Source: Pseudomonas fluorescens
GTDB taxonomy: Bacteria > Pseudomonadota > Gammaproteobacteria > Pseudomonadales > Pseudomonadaceae
Direction of reading: 5' to 3'
Assembly (NCBI RefSeq): GCF_019212185.1
Contig: NZ_CP078138.1
Coordinates: forward strand, 2,462,501 to 2,526,500
DNA: 64,000 nt
A program made the translations under genes and the position numbers. Numbering within the stretch: position 1 is the stretch's first letter; each line of letters opens with the position of its first letter. Below, piece after piece: positions 7,082-16,265 of this stretch. Below the pieces are notes generated by a model. That model ran no database searches and had not been told where the DNA came from. It saw only the letters and a program-made list of their open reading frames with translations.

Positions 7082-9847
7082 TCAGCGCAATATGCCGAGT
7101 TGGCGCGCCCGATCAGCGGCCTGCGTGCGACGACGGACGCCGATCTTGTCGTATATCTGTTGGAGGTACCATTTCACCGAGCCTTCGGTCATCCCTAATT
7201 TGCCGCCGATCTCCCGATTGAGCAGGCCCATGGCGACCATTTCCAGAATATCGATCTCGCGGCTATTCAGCGCCCCAAGGATGGGCGAGGGTTCACTTGT
7301 GTCGAGGCTTGGCTTGATGGTTACGCCATCGGATCCTTGCATGCGACTCAGCAAGTCGGTCGCAAAGGCATCGGCAGGCTCCTTACTCAGGACTGCATTT
7401 TTCAGTTGTTCTCGAAGCAGGCTTTCCAGCCACGGTCCTTCATCAAGGAATACGCGGATGAAACCGCAAGGGGCCGCTTGCAATATCGTTCTGCGTAACA
7501 TGCGCTGAGCTGCCCGATGGTCTCCGGACAGCACCGAAAGGTGCGTGATCAGCAAACCCCAGCGAATCATATTTCGTATCGCGTCGACGTTTTCAAGATA
7601 CCGGTGCCAAAGCTTTGCCAGGTTCAATGCCTCTGGTAAGCGATCTTCGGCCTGCGCAATTCTGATCCACGCTATTGCGCGTGCCTCATCACGAGTATTT
7701 GCTCGTGTACTGGGCGAGACTTCATTGATTGGGCATCGTAGTCCATTGCGCCGGCCAAGGCGGATGACTTCGTCGGTATCGCCCCTGCGCAGTAACCACT
7801 TGAGGCGCTCGGCCAAGGTGAACAATCGCAGGCGTTCGAAGTTATGCTCAGTCGCAAACACATCCGCCTCATCCAGCGTGGAGAATGCAGCGGCTTGATT
7901 GCCTTCAATCATTGAAAGACGAGCGCGGGTCAACCAACCGGCAATTGCTTGATCGACGAAGCCGATAAATGTTGCTTGAGGAAGGTAGTGGTCCAGCAAA
8001 CTTGCCGACTGTTCCAATTCATCGCGCTCGTAGTGAACTTTGGCCAGCAGTACAGCGACCATCGCCGCCAGGGGTGAGCTCTTGCCGGCAAGGTGTTCTG
8101 CGGTTTTGAGAGCGTTGTTGAGCGCCTGGATCGCTGCGTGTGTTCGGCCAACCATCAGTCGTGAGGGGCCGACAACCGCGTTGTGAAATACTTGGCCCAG
8201 GTCGTTGGGCAAGCGCTTCAGATGCTCTGTAGCCAAAGCATTTAAACGCTCCACATCGCCAAGTTTGTAATGTTCGCGCTGAGCACTGATCAGCGCCGTG
8301 TAAAGGCTGGCCCGTACTACGGGATGGGCGTCATCGTAAGACTCAAGCAGGGCCTGGGCACGCACTTGCACAGTGGACAGGTCGTCACTCATCAGTGCCC
8401 GCATCAACTCACGGTGTTGAAGTAAGTAATTGAGCGAACGCAGCCTCTCTTCCGGTAGCAGTTTATCGCGTTCTAACTGATGGATGCGCTGACGAGCCTT
8501 CTCCATCAGTTCTGCGCAGGTCTCAAATTGCCAGAGCATTTCAAGCTGCCAAACCTGCGCGAGAAGGATGTAGGGGAAGCGCCCGATGATCTCTCTTGGC
8601 AGTTTATCCACCATTTGCCAGGCATACTCCTGGGTCGCAAAAATGTCCTGACAATGGGTGTCCATGATTTCTGCTGCGCGGTGCATTTCTGTCGCGGCGA
8701 AGGCTTGATTGAATGCCTCCAGATGATCGCCTTGCTCGGAAAACCAATCACTGGCGCGAGCGTGCAGGGACAGGAGCAGTTCGCCGTCCTGTTCGCGCAA
8801 TTCCCTCCTCAGGAACTCAGCGAACAGTGGGTGATAGCGATACCAGGATTGCTGGTCGTCTATGGGGGTCAGAAACAAGCCAAGACCTTCGCATTCGCGC
8901 AGCAATTCTTGACTGTGCTCAATTCCTGTCAGTAGATGGCATAGCGGGGCGCACAATCGCTCCACCACAGAGGTGCGCAAGAGAAACGTTCGAATGACTG
9001 CAGACTGTCGATTGAATACGTCCTGAAGAAAAAACTCGGCGAACTGTCGTCTGTCGCCGGAGAAGTGGGTGAGGTTGTGGATCAACTCCGGATCGCGACG
9101 GAGTTGGATGGCGCTCAAAACCAGGCCGCCGGTCCAACCTTCGAGGCGCCTGCCCAGCGTATGAAGCTGGCGTTGATCGATTCCTTGAACGCCATGCAAT
9201 TCCAGTAGTGCGCTGGTTTCCATGTCTGTCAGATAGAGATCGCGTACGCCGAGGTCGAATACCTTGCCGTGCATTCGAAGTCGCGCTACCGACAGGCAGG
9301 GTTCACCGCGGAAACTGAGAGCAAAATGGAGGTTGGCGGGCGCTCGCTCAATTAGCATGGAAAGGACCCGGACGGAGTCGCTGCCCGCGAGTTGATGAAC
9401 GTCATCAAAAATCAGATAGAGAGGCGTCGCCAGGTGTTCATCCAGTAAGGCGAGCAGAGCATTGAGAGCATCCATCAACCCCGTGTCGCCAACTCGGGTC
9501 AACTGCCCTGATCGTGCTCGGGGTTGGCCTGCCAGCTCAATCATCGCCTTGAGATACGCGGTGAAAACCGAGAGTTCGCGCTCGGAGCTGTCGATGGCTA
9601 ACCAGGCAACGCGTTTACCCTGCGTGCGTAAACTCTCGCAGTACTGCGCAAGTACGCAAGTCTTGCCATAACCTGGTGGGGATTGCAGCAGGATAAGCGG
9701 GGTGTCGATCGCCTCCATCAGGCGGTTCTGGAGGCGTGGCCGCGGGATGAGCTGAGCGAAGCTGGGAGGATGCAACTTCGAACTGAGCAGAGCGATGTTT
9801 AAAAAATCCTGGGGTTCCCGAAAGAACTTATGGTTATCACTGCGCAT
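7082..9847 (-). CDS. large ATP-binding LuxR-family (MalT/AlkS-like) transcriptional regulator
   Basis: A 921-residue LAL-type regulator. The N-terminal STAND-like ATPase has the Walker A motif SPPGYGKT (about residues 56-63) and a Walker B strand LYLIFDDVH. A long helical repeat region follows. The C-terminal LuxR helix-turn-helix (about 855-921) includes LNSREIDILEMVAMGLLNREI and SVKWYLQQIYDKIGV. Family members such as MalT, AlkS and AcoK activate catabolic operons on binding an inducer and ATP. It lies inside the catabolic cluster and is the best candidate activator of the flanking operons. ATG 9847 was chosen because GGAGG lies ten bases upstream; a TTG at 9853 is only four bases from it. 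Confidence 0.92.
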   Translation of the reverse strand: MRSDNHKFFREPQDFLNIALLSSKLHPPSFAQLIPRPRLQNRLMEAIDTPLILLQSPPGYGKTCVLAQYCESLRTQGKRVAWLAIDSSERELSVFTAYLKAMIELAGQPRARSGQLTRVGDTGLMDALNALLALLDEHLATPLYLIFDDVHQLAGSDSVRVLSMLIERAPANLHFALSFRGEPCLSVARLRMHGKVFDLGVRDLYLTDMETSALLELHGVQGIDQRQLHTLGRRLEGWTGGLVLSAIQLRRDPELIHNLTHFSGDRRQFAEFFLQDVFNRQSAVIRTFLLRTSVVERLCAPLCHLLTGIEHSQELLRECEGLGLFLTPIDDQQSWYRYHPLFAEFLRRELREQDGELLLSLHARASDWFSEQGDHLEAFNQAFAATEMHRAAEIMDTHCQDIFATQEYAWQMVDKLPREIIGRFPYILLAQVWQLEMLWQFETCAELMEKARQRIHQLERDKLLPEERLRSLNYLLQHRELMRALMSDDLSTVQVRAQALLESYDDAHPVVRASLYTALISAQREHYKLGDVERLNALATEHLKRLPNDLGQVFHNAVVGPSRLMVGRTHAAIQALNNALKTAEHLAGKSSPLAAMVAVLLAKVHYERDELEQSASLLDHYLPQATFIGFVDQAIAGWLTRARLSMIEGNQAAAFSTLDEADVFATEHNFERLRLFTLAERLKWLLRRGDTDEVIRLGRRNGLRCPINEVSPSTRANTRDEARAIAWIRIAQAEDRLPEALNLAKLWHRYLENVDAIRNMIRWGLLITHLSVLSGDHRAAQRMLRRTILQAAPCGFIRVFLDEGPWLESLLREQLKNAVLSKEPADAFATDLLSRMQGSDGVTIKPSLDTSEPSPILGALNSREIDILEMVAMGLLNREIGGKLGMTEGSVKWYLQQIYDKIGVRRRTQAADRARQLGILR

Positions 9848-9971
9848 ACGCAACGAGCCTCCAAAAAGTACGGGTCGATGTGTTCGACCTCTTGTAGAAA
9901 TGGTTTGTATACGGAGGCCATGGGGCAGGGCAGCGCCTCGATACTAACACGCAGATGTTGTCCTGCGACCT

Positions 9972-10781
9972 TCAGCGGCGCTCGATTTGGGGGGCTTTGT
10001 GTAAAGCAACAATGTCGTTGATCGGGTCGCCCTCAAAGGGGAAGTACCTGCGCACCATTGGGTCGTGCCCTGGGATCACGTGATCCGGCGAGTCTGCCAG
10101 GGAGAGTATTTTTTGATATCCATCGAGCATGTCGCCTACGTGGAAGACCACAGGGAATGGCGATTCTTCGATCATATTGTCGTAGTAGTGACTCGCGTCC
10201 GAGGCCAGGACCACCCAGCCGCGCGACGTATGGACCCGCACGGCCTGCAGTCCCTGGGTATGGCCGCCAATGTGGATCAGCTCAACGCCCGGAGTCAGTA
10301 TTGTGCTGCCCTGATGAAAGACGACACGTTGCTGGTAGACGCCCCGTACGATATCGATCACATCATTCACATTGAAAGGGTGACGTAGGGGGGAGTAGCG
10401 CATGTAACGGCCTGTCGCGTAGTGCAGCTCCGATTCCTGGAGATGGAACCGGGCGTTCGGTAGCAAATCCACGTTGCCGGCATGATCGTAATGCATGTGG
10501 GTAAGGATGACTTCGCGTATGTCTTCGGGAGTTAAACCCAGTAGCTGTAATGCCTGAATTGGGCAGCGCAGCAGCGTTCGCCCGCGAGCATCAGCCGCAG
10601 CCTGATTAAAGCCGGTGTCCACCAGGTAGTGATTGGACGAGCCGCGAATTACCCAGACGAAATAGTCCATGGGCATCGGACCATCGTGTGGATCTGGAGC
10701 TATAAAGTTGTCGCGGCGCGAGCGCTCGAGATGTGCATAGCGCACGGCAAATATTTCGTACTCAGGCAGTGGGCGCATCAT
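9972..10781 (-). CDS. metallo-beta-lactamase-fold hydrolase (AHL-lactonase-like)
   Basis: A 269-residue protein with the zinc motif HMHYDH (HxHxDH), further ligand motifs GGHTQG and LASDASHYY, and a late PGHDP, the pattern of AiiA-like lactonases in this superfamily. The family cleaves lactones and thioesters. In a ring-cleavage cluster a role in opening a lactone intermediate is at least as likely as quorum quenching, so the AHL name should not be taken literally. It is the last gene of the minus-strand operon. GAGG lies six bases before ATG 10781. About 198 bases separate it from the preceding decarboxylase-like gene, with nothing recognisable in them. Confidence 0.85.
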   Translation of the reverse strand: MMRPLPEYEIFAVRYAHLERSRRDNFIAPDPHDGPMPMDYFVWVIRGSSNHYLVDTGFNQAAADARGRTLLRCPIQALQLLGLTPEDIREVILTHMHYDHAGNVDLLPNARFHLQESELHYATGRYMRYSPLRHPFNVNDVIDIVRGVYQQRVVFHQGSTILTPGVELIHIGGHTQGLQAVRVHTSRGWVVLASDASHYYDNMIEESPFPVVFHVGDMLDGYQKILSLADSPDHVIPGHDPMVRRYFPFEGDPINDIVALHKAPQIERR

Positions 10782-10979
10782 GTTGACCTCGGCTGCAGAG
10801 CAGATGGTTTGCTCCGCGTTTTGGCGATAGTGTTCTGCGTTTCGCGGACGCCTGCTTCAGCCGGATAATGGTTATGGTTATAGTCGCGAGCACGCAGTGG
10901 AAGTGCTCGCTGAGTGCTGCAATGTTGAGGAGTAGAAGTCCCGCCAGGCAACGCATGGCTGCGACGGGAGTATCAGCTG

Positions 10980-11366
10980 TCAGGAGTTTTGTGCTTCCCA
11001 CGCGGCGATCGCTTCGCTGGCTACACGAAAGGCGGCCAAAGCCAGTGGCACGCCACAATAGATGGCAGCCTGCATCAGCACTGCACGAATTTCTTCTTTG
11101 GTCACGCCATTGGTCAAAGCACCTTTGACGTGTACGGACAGCTCGTGGTGTTGGCTCATCGCAGTCAACGCTGCAAGGTTTACGATGCTTCGAGTCTTGA
11201 ACGACAGCGTGTCGTCGCCCCATACTTCGCCCCAGCAATACCTGGTCACCAGTTCCTGCATCGGCTTGTTGAATTCGTCGGCGCTGGCCCACGATTTTTC
11301 AACGTGTGCTGCACCCAGTACCGCTTTGCGATTGGCGAAGCCTTTCTCGAACGTTTCGTTACTCAT
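10980..11366 (-). CDS. carboxymuconolactone-decarboxylase-family protein
   Basis: A 128-residue protein of the CMD/AhpD fold, similar in length to 4-carboxymuconolactone decarboxylase (PcaC). It includes SFKTRSIVNLAALTAMS and GVTKEEIRAVLMQAAIYCG, the two helical blocks of the family. There is no AhpD-type CxxC pair, so a peroxidase role is unlikely. It may act on a lactone made by the ring-cleavage pathway, since no protocatechuate genes accompany it here. GGAG lies eight bases before ATG 11366, which I prefer to the ATG two codons earlier. It follows the dehydrogenase gene closely (18 bases) and looks co-transcribed. Confidence 0.85.
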   Translation of the reverse strand: MSNETFEKGFANRKAVLGAAHVEKSWASADEFNKPMQELVTRYCWGEVWGDDTLSFKTRSIVNLAALTAMSQHHELSVHVKGALTNGVTKEEIRAVLMQAAIYCGVPLALAAFRVASEAIAAWEAQNS

Positions 11367-11384
11367 CGTCATCTCTCCGTATAG

Positions 11385-12281
11385 TCAGACTGCAGGAACC
11401 ACAGGTACTTCGATCCCGGCCCATTGCTCGAGCACGCAGACCATTCGGGTAAAGTCGGAACTGTCACCGTAGGCAGCACGAGTCATATTGAGCATTTGGC
11501 GAACGGCACTGCCGACCGGCATTGGAATACCCATCGCCTCAGCTTCATCCAGGCACAAACGTGTGTCTTTCAAAGACAGAGCAGTCGTGAAACCGAAGTC
11601 GAAGGTGCGCGGCAGCACCGCTCGAGGAAGCTTGTCGACAGTGGCGCTATTACGACCACTGCCAGCATTGAAGACATCCAGCATTACTTGAGGGGCTAAC
11701 CCGGCTTTGACGCCCATCACCAGTGCTTCGGAAGAAACCGCCAGCGCAGTGACCGAAACCAGGTTGTTGACGAGTTTCATCGTCTGCCCCAAACCTGCAC
11801 CTTCTCCGCAGTAAATCGCTTTACCGAGCAGATGGAGCGTCTGGGCGATTTCATCAAATGCCGCGCCGGGGCCGGAGACCATTAGAGCCAGCGTGCCCTT
11901 TGCCGCACCCGCAGCACCGCCACTGACAGGGCAATCAAGGGCGATGATTTTGTGCGCTGCAAGTTGATTGGCTACCACCTTGGCGACCCGTGGGCCAGTG
12001 GTCGACAAGTCGATATAGACACGTACTTTTTTGCCTTCGACTACGCCATTTTCACCCAATGCGACTTTCTCGACGATTTCGGGGGTGGGCAGGCTTACAA
12101 ATACGATTTCGGCCTTACTCGCCACATCCGCCGCTGACTCGGCACGCTGCGCTCCGAGTGTGGTCAGGCGATTTACCGCGTCGTTGTTCAGGTCAAACAC
12201 CGTCAAGGCTAATCCGGCTTGGACAAGGCGCGTGGCCATGGGCTCACCCATGGTGCCGAGTCCGATAAAACCTATGTTCAT
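11385..12281 (-). CDS. 3-hydroxyisobutyrate-dehydrogenase-like beta-hydroxyacid dehydrogenase
   Basis: A 298-residue NAD(P)-dependent enzyme with the N-terminal Rossmann motif GFIGLGTMGEPMA, the substrate signature DCPVSGGAAGAAKGTL and the catalytic lysine in GQTMKLVNNL. These are hallmarks of the 3-hydroxyisobutyrate, tartronate-semialdehyde and GLYR1 group. Its specificity within the group cannot be read. In context it could oxidise or reduce a short branched acid or semialdehyde released from the aromatic side chain or ring. It lies in the minus-strand operon that starts with maleylacetate reductase. Confidence 0.88.
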   Translation of the reverse strand: MNIGFIGLGTMGEPMATRLVQAGLALTVFDLNNDAVNRLTTLGAQRAESAADVASKAEIVFVSLPTPEIVEKVALGENGVVEGKKVRVYIDLSTTGPRVAKVVANQLAAHKIIALDCPVSGGAAGAAKGTLALMVSGPGAAFDEIAQTLHLLGKAIYCGEGAGLGQTMKLVNNLVSVTALAVSSEALVMGVKAGLAPQVMLDVFNAGSGRNSATVDKLPRAVLPRTFDFGFTTALSLKDTRLCLDEAEAMGIPMPVGSAVRQMLNMTRAAYGDSSDFTRMVCVLEQWAGIEVPVVPAV

Positions 12282-12387
12282 AGTTGATGCTCTCTTTACC
12301 AGTGGTGAAGCAACTATTCAGGGGATGAGTCGCCTGTGTGCTCCTGTTCCGGTTTGCCACACGGCAACGGACACGGAGTAAGCGAGG

Positions 12388-13083
12388 TCATGGCCAGGGC
12401 ATGTGATCTGGCGATTGGGCTGATTCGGGTTGTTTCGTTGCAAGTCGCATCGCACTTCTCAGCAATGTCATGCTGATCATGATTTCGTCGTCGCAGACTT
12501 CATGACTTCGCCCGGGGTAAACCTTCAGTTCGGCGTTGGCGCCCATGGCATTGAAGACTGCCAACGTTTGCCTGGTGCGGTCTAAAGGGACCCAGGGATC
12601 TTGATCTCCATTGCTGAGCAATACAGGCATTCCTTCAAGGCGACCGGTTGTATCCCAGCGGGTTTCCTCCGGTCCGATCAGTCCGCCGGTGTACGCCACC
12701 AATGCGGCGAAGCGTTGCTGTTTCCTGAAGACGTACTCGCACGCGAGACAGGCGCCTTGCGAGAAGCCCACGATCGCGATGTGTTCGTTTGCAATCCCGC
12801 GTTCATTGAGCTCGCTCAGCAACTGATCGAGTCGGTCCAGAGCGAAGTCCAGACGTGGTTGGTTATTCGCCAGCGGCTCCATGAACTGGTTGGGGTACCA
12901 GGAATTATCCGCGGCATCCAGCGCGATACATGGCATTTCCGAAAGGTTCAGTCGACTGGCGATAGTCAGCATGTCGCTGGATGACTGCGTTCTGCCGTGG
13001 ATAAATATCGCCACCCAGCCGACGCTCTCAGGCGCTGGACCTGAGCAATGGACGGGTAATGCCAAGTGTGGGTTTGCGCTCAT
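12388..13083 (-). CDS. alpha/beta hydrolase (carboxylesterase/phospholipase type)
   Basis: A 231-residue hydrolase similar to the YpfH/phospholipase-carboxylesterase group. It shows FIHGRTQSS near the oxyanion hole, nucleophile GFSQGA, the aspartate in SNGDQDPWVP and the histidine in PGRSHEV, so the triad is complete. It directly follows the ring-cleaving dioxygenase. ATG 13083 lies within 18 bases of that gene's stop, with a GAGG site eight bases upstream. Hydrolysis of an ester or ketone in the ring-fission product is the likely role, such as release of methanol from a methyl ester if the hydroquinone carries a methoxy group. That substrate is inference. Confidence 0.85.
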   Translation of the reverse strand: MSANPHLALPVHCSGPAPESVGWVAIFIHGRTQSSSDMLTIASRLNLSEMPCIALDAADNSWYPNQFMEPLANNQPRLDFALDRLDQLLSELNERGIANEHIAIVGFSQGACLACEYVFRKQQRFAALVAYTGGLIGPEETRWDTTGRLEGMPVLLSNGDQDPWVPLDRTRQTLAVFNAMGANAELKVYPGRSHEVCDDEIMISMTLLRSAMRLATKQPESAQSPDHMPWP

Positions 13084-13097
13084 ATCTCCCACCTCTA

Positions 13098-14054
13098 TCA
13101 ATACTTCAGTGGTTCGAGGTAGGCGATGATCTCTTGTGCCCTGGCCCCTAATTGGGGAGGGATCTGGATGGATTTACCGAGCGACTCGAAGGGCTCGTCA
13201 ACGGTGAATCCGGCAGGCTTGGAAACAGTCGCTTCGAACAATGCTCCGCTGGGTGTGCGTACATAGACGGAGTCAAAGTATCCACGGTCTTTGCGGTCAG
13301 AGACATCGGTGTAGCCGAGGCCTTCCAGATGCAGCTTGACGTTACGTTGCACATCCAGGTCCGCCACCTCGAACGCGCAGTGGTGAACAGTACCTTCTCC
13401 GTATGCCCATGAACCTTGAGGCAGGTTCGGTTCAAGTTGGTAATCGATGACCGCACCGCTCCCACCGTTACCTACTTCAAAGCGTGTGAACTGTCCGTCC
13501 GTATTGGTCTTGGTGCCATTCCACCCGTAGTGCATGAATTCCGAAGAGTTCTCCAGGTCTCGCACAGACACCGTGATGCCGTGAGTTCCTCGGATGCCGA
13601 ACCCGGAAGGCACAACACCATTTGAATAGGGCTTGCGATCATCATCTGCAATACCTACCAGCTCGTAACAAATTCCACAGGGGTGGGCGAAATGAAGAAG
13701 TTTCTCGCCGAAACGCTCCTGATACTCAGGTTTGAAACCGTGGCTTTCCAGATGCTTTGCCCAAAACACGAGTGATGACACCGGAACAGAAAGCGCTAGG
13801 GTCTTGATTTGTCCACTTCCCGGGCGTCCCTTTCGACCGGATTGGCGCATCGGAAAGCACGTCACCAACGTACTCTCTTCGCCGATATCGTTTCCGTAGT
13901 AGAAGTGGTAGATCGGATCATTACCGTCGTAGAGGCCGGTTTTCTTGACGCTCTTCAAACCCAACACTTTTGTATGAAAGTCGTAGTCATCCTGAGCACT
14001 ACCCACGTTAAGGGTGATGTGGTGATGGCGCAAAATATGGGGATTGAGTTCCAT
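13098..14054 (-). CDS. hydroquinone ring-cleavage dioxygenase (PcpA/LinE-type, VOC family)
   Basis: A 318-residue two-domain vicinal-oxygen-chelate enzyme. Its pattern follows PcpA and LinE, the Fe(II) dioxygenases that cleave (chloro)hydroquinones, closely: LYDGNDPIYHFYYGN, RQSGRKGRPGSGQ, DRKDRGYFDSVYVRTP and GALFEAT. Likely iron ligands are His12 in the RHHHIT block, His224 or His225 in TVHHCAFEV, and Glu274 in FEAT. PcpA/LinE enzymes cut between the 1-OH carbon and the adjacent carbon, giving maleylacetate-type products. ATG 14054 has AAAGGAG six bases upstream; a longer frame to 14078 is less likely. It sits 50 bases after maleylacetate reductase, the next pathway step, which strongly supports the assignment. 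Confidence 0.88.
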   Translation of the reverse strand: MELNPHILRHHHITLNVGSAQDDYDFHTKVLGLKSVKKTGLYDGNDPIYHFYYGNDIGEESTLVTCFPMRQSGRKGRPGSGQIKTLALSVPVSSLVFWAKHLESHGFKPEYQERFGEKLLHFAHPCGICYELVGIADDDRKPYSNGVVPSGFGIRGTHGITVSVRDLENSSEFMHYGWNGTKTNTDGQFTRFEVGNGGSGAVIDYQLEPNLPQGSWAYGEGTVHHCAFEVADLDVQRNVKLHLEGLGYTDVSDRKDRGYFDSVYVRTPSGALFEATVSKPAGFTVDEPFESLGKSIQIPPQLGARAQEIIAYLEPLKY

Positions 14055-14104
14055 GTCGTCTCCTTTCTCGTTCTTCACGAGCGAGTTAATTATTGAGTTA
14101 CCGA

Positions 14105-15160
14105 TTACGGCCGAGTACCTGCCCAGGCGTTGGCCAGCAATTCGCCAATTGCTTTCGGCTCAATTGCACGTGGATTCCAATAGGGCGACGCGCAGGCAAT
14201 ATCGGTCGCTTTTGCAAGGTCGGATTGCTTCAATCCCAGCTCGGCAAGGCTGGTGGGAACTCCAAGACTTTTGGCTAAATCGAACAATCCGCGAGGTGCG
14301 TTATCGACACCCAGTGCTGCTGCAATTCGAGCCATGGCCGCAGGCGCGGCGTCGAAGTTGTAGGCGGTTGCATGGGGCAGCACTGCCGTGTGAGTTTGGG
14401 CATGCGGAAGGTTGAAGGTGCCGCCCAGCGTATGGCACAACTTGTGGTGAATGGACATGCCCACCGCACCAAGACATACGCCGCATGCCCACGCGCCGTA
14501 CAGAGCATCCGAGCGCGCCTCTCGATCTTGCGGATTCTTGATGATGCGCGGCAGAGCCCGGGCAATCGCTGCAATGCCCTGTTCTGCAAGCATTGAGATC
14601 AGCGGATTGGCGTCTTTCGCGTACAGCGCTTCCACAGCATGGGCGATTGCGTTGAGCCCACTGGTGACGGTCATCTCAGCCGGTAGTCCTAGGGTTAGAT
14701 CGACGTCATACACGATGACTTCAGGCAGGACTTTCAGGGTCTTCTGAGTGGTTTTAATACCGTTTTCAGTTTGACCAATAATAGGCGTGGCTTCTGATCC
14801 GGCGTAGGTCGTCGGAATTACGATTTGCGGTACATCAGTGTGCAGCGCAATGGCTTTTGCAAGTCCGATTGTGGAGCCGCCACCCAGCGCTACGACGCAA
14901 TCCGCCTCGGCCTCTCGAAAAATTTGCAGGGCATGGAGTGTGACATCAGTAGGCGTGTGCATCGTCGCATTCGCATAGACACCAACAGCCAGATCACCCA
15001 ACTGCGCGGCCAAGTGTTCGGCTTGCGTCTGTTGCTCAGGCGTACTGAGCAACAGCGCGCGAGCACATCCCAGGCCCCGGATCTCGTCCCCAACCTGGCT
15101 CAAAGTGCCTGATCCAAAAATCACTCGCCCGGGCAGGGCATTGAAAACAAATGGTTGCAT
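14105..15160 (-). CDS. maleylacetate reductase
   Basis: A 351-residue iron-alcohol-dehydrogenase-family protein. It shows VIFGSGTLSQVGDE at the N-terminus, nucleotide-binding CVALGGGSTIGLAKAIAL, VIPTTYAGSEATPIIG, and metal-site histidines in SIHHKLCHTLGGTFNLPHAQTHT. Maleylacetate reductases reduce maleylacetate to 3-oxoadipate with NAD(P)H and are the standard partner of hydroquinone or hydroxyquinol ring cleavage. It is the first gene of the minus-strand operon that runs to 9972. ATG 15160 has GGAG six bases upstream; the longer frame to 15187 adds nine unlikely residues. The product would enter the 3-oxoadipate pathway, whose CoA steps are not in this window. Confidence 0.92.
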   Translation of the reverse strand: MQPFVFNALPGRVIFGSGTLSQVGDEIRGLGCARALLLSTPEQQTQAEHLAAQLGDLAVGVYANATMHTPTDVTLHALQIFREAEADCVVALGGGSTIGLAKAIALHTDVPQIVIPTTYAGSEATPIIGQTENGIKTTQKTLKVLPEVIVYDVDLTLGLPAEMTVTSGLNAIAHAVEALYAKDANPLISMLAEQGIAAIARALPRIIKNPQDREARSDALYGAWACGVCLGAVGMSIHHKLCHTLGGTFNLPHAQTHTAVLPHATAYNFDAAPAAMARIAAALGVDNAPRGLFDLAKSLGVPTSLAELGLKQSDLAKATDIACASPYWNPRAIEPKAIGELLANAWAGTRP

Positions 15161-15584
15161 CCATCTCTCCGCAAAAAAGGTATTCACCTCGGATTTTGAG
15201 GTGTTACGCGTCGATGCTGGGTGGACCGGAGCATGGAGATGGCGGGGCGACCTCCAGCCAAACTGGGGTCAGCTGAGGACATCGCCTGACTGTTGTAAAG
15301 TCTGCACTCCGGTCCGTGTCCAGTGTTTCTCTTATCCAGACTGGAGATTCATGCAGCAGGGCCAGGCAATCACCTATCAAAAGATAGTGTGGCGAATCAT
15401 GAGTTGGCGCAGGGTTGTATAGGATGCCATCAGGCAGTTATACGGATTGCAGATGGCTTGGAGCAGGGCATCGGGTTGGCAAGTTTTCCGGGCTGTGACG
15501 CCAGGTGATACGCTGGCAGCAATATCAATTGTTAGAGCAGACGATAGATGAGGTCTGCATGTGCTACGACCTGAGGAGGCCGAG
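15161..15584. promoter_or_regulatory. divergent control region, maleylacetate reductase operon / tetR
   Basis: This 424-base gap carries the perfect cluster palindrome at 15374-15387, roughly in the middle. No gene is apparent. GAGGAGG at 15573-15579 is the ribosome site of the TetR gene. Confidence 0.5.
15374..15387. promoter_or_regulatory. palindromic operator candidate, copy C
   Basis: CTATC-AAAA-GATAG is a perfect five-base inverted repeat with a four-base centre, preceded by CAC as in copy A. It lies about 214 bases upstream of the maleylacetate reductase start and about 200 upstream of tetR, so it could serve either promoter. Confidence 0.6.
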
Positions 15585-16202
15585 TTGAAAGATCGTAAAG
15601 ATGCCACGGTGGTTTCGCCCATTCGAGAAGCGCAGGCGAGAATGACCAGGGATCGAATTGTAGAAGCGGCCTTTCAGGCATTCTCGGTCAAAGGGTATCA
15701 GGCGACATCCGCTACAGAGATCGCTTCTGCCGCAGGAGCCAGCAGAGCGACCTTCTATCTGCATTTTGCTACGAAGGCGGAAATCATCGTTGATGTGATC
15801 GAGCGAAACCAGACTGAGCTGTTCCAGCGCTATACGCTTTTTGCCAGAGAGTGCTGCGGCACGGAGAGAGATATCTGCGTTTGGCTGATGGGCAACATCG
15901 AGAGATGGAAGGGCGAGAGCCTTCACTACCAGGCCATGGAGCAGGCTGTTGCCACTGAGCCCAAGGTCGCGCAGCGATGGATCGATAGCATCAGTGAAGC
16001 CGCTACTCGATTCACACGCGAGCTTGATCCAGCATCCAGCGCGGACCATTTCAACGACAATCATCGCGCAGTATTGGCGTTGATGATTCAGTTCGAGAGG
16101 GTGATGTTTTTTTCGGTTGTCGGCAATCTGCTCGACGTAGAGCCCTTCTGTCGCGTCCTGGCCGCCCAGTGGTGGGCCGTCCTTTCCCGCATCCGCGGAT
16201 AA
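15585..16202 (+). CDS. TetR-family transcriptional regulator
   Basis: A 205-residue regulator. The N-terminal TetR helix-turn-helix is clear: RDRIVEAAFQAFSVKGYQATSATEIASAAG then ASRATFYLHFATKAEI (quoted here in two overlapping parts of the domain). The C-terminal ligand domain is not similar to a named regulator. The start was taken as TTG 15585 because GAGGAGG ends six bases before it; a GTG at 15561 would add eight residues. Between this gene and the Rieske oxygenase lie two inverted repeats (16266-16298) that could be its operator. It may control the Rieske-reductase unit, the divergent operon, or both. Confidence 0.88.
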   Translation: MKDRKDATVVSPIREAQARMTRDRIVEAAFQAFSVKGYQATSATEIASAAGASRATFYLHFATKAEIIVDVIERNQTELFQRYTLFARECCGTERDICVWLMGNIERWKGESLHYQAMEQAVATEPKVAQRWIDSISEAATRFTRELDPASSADHFNDNHRAVLALMIQFERVMFFSVVGNLLDVEPFCRVLAAQWWAVLSRIRG

Positions 16203-16265
16203 TTTTCTATCGCATCCTTGGCTCGGAGACACCGTTTGTCACCGGGGAGAAAATTTCGCCTAAAA

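Noticed and set aside
16206..16220. CTATC before the Rieske gene as another cluster palindrome
   Set aside because: The right half does not match GATAG.
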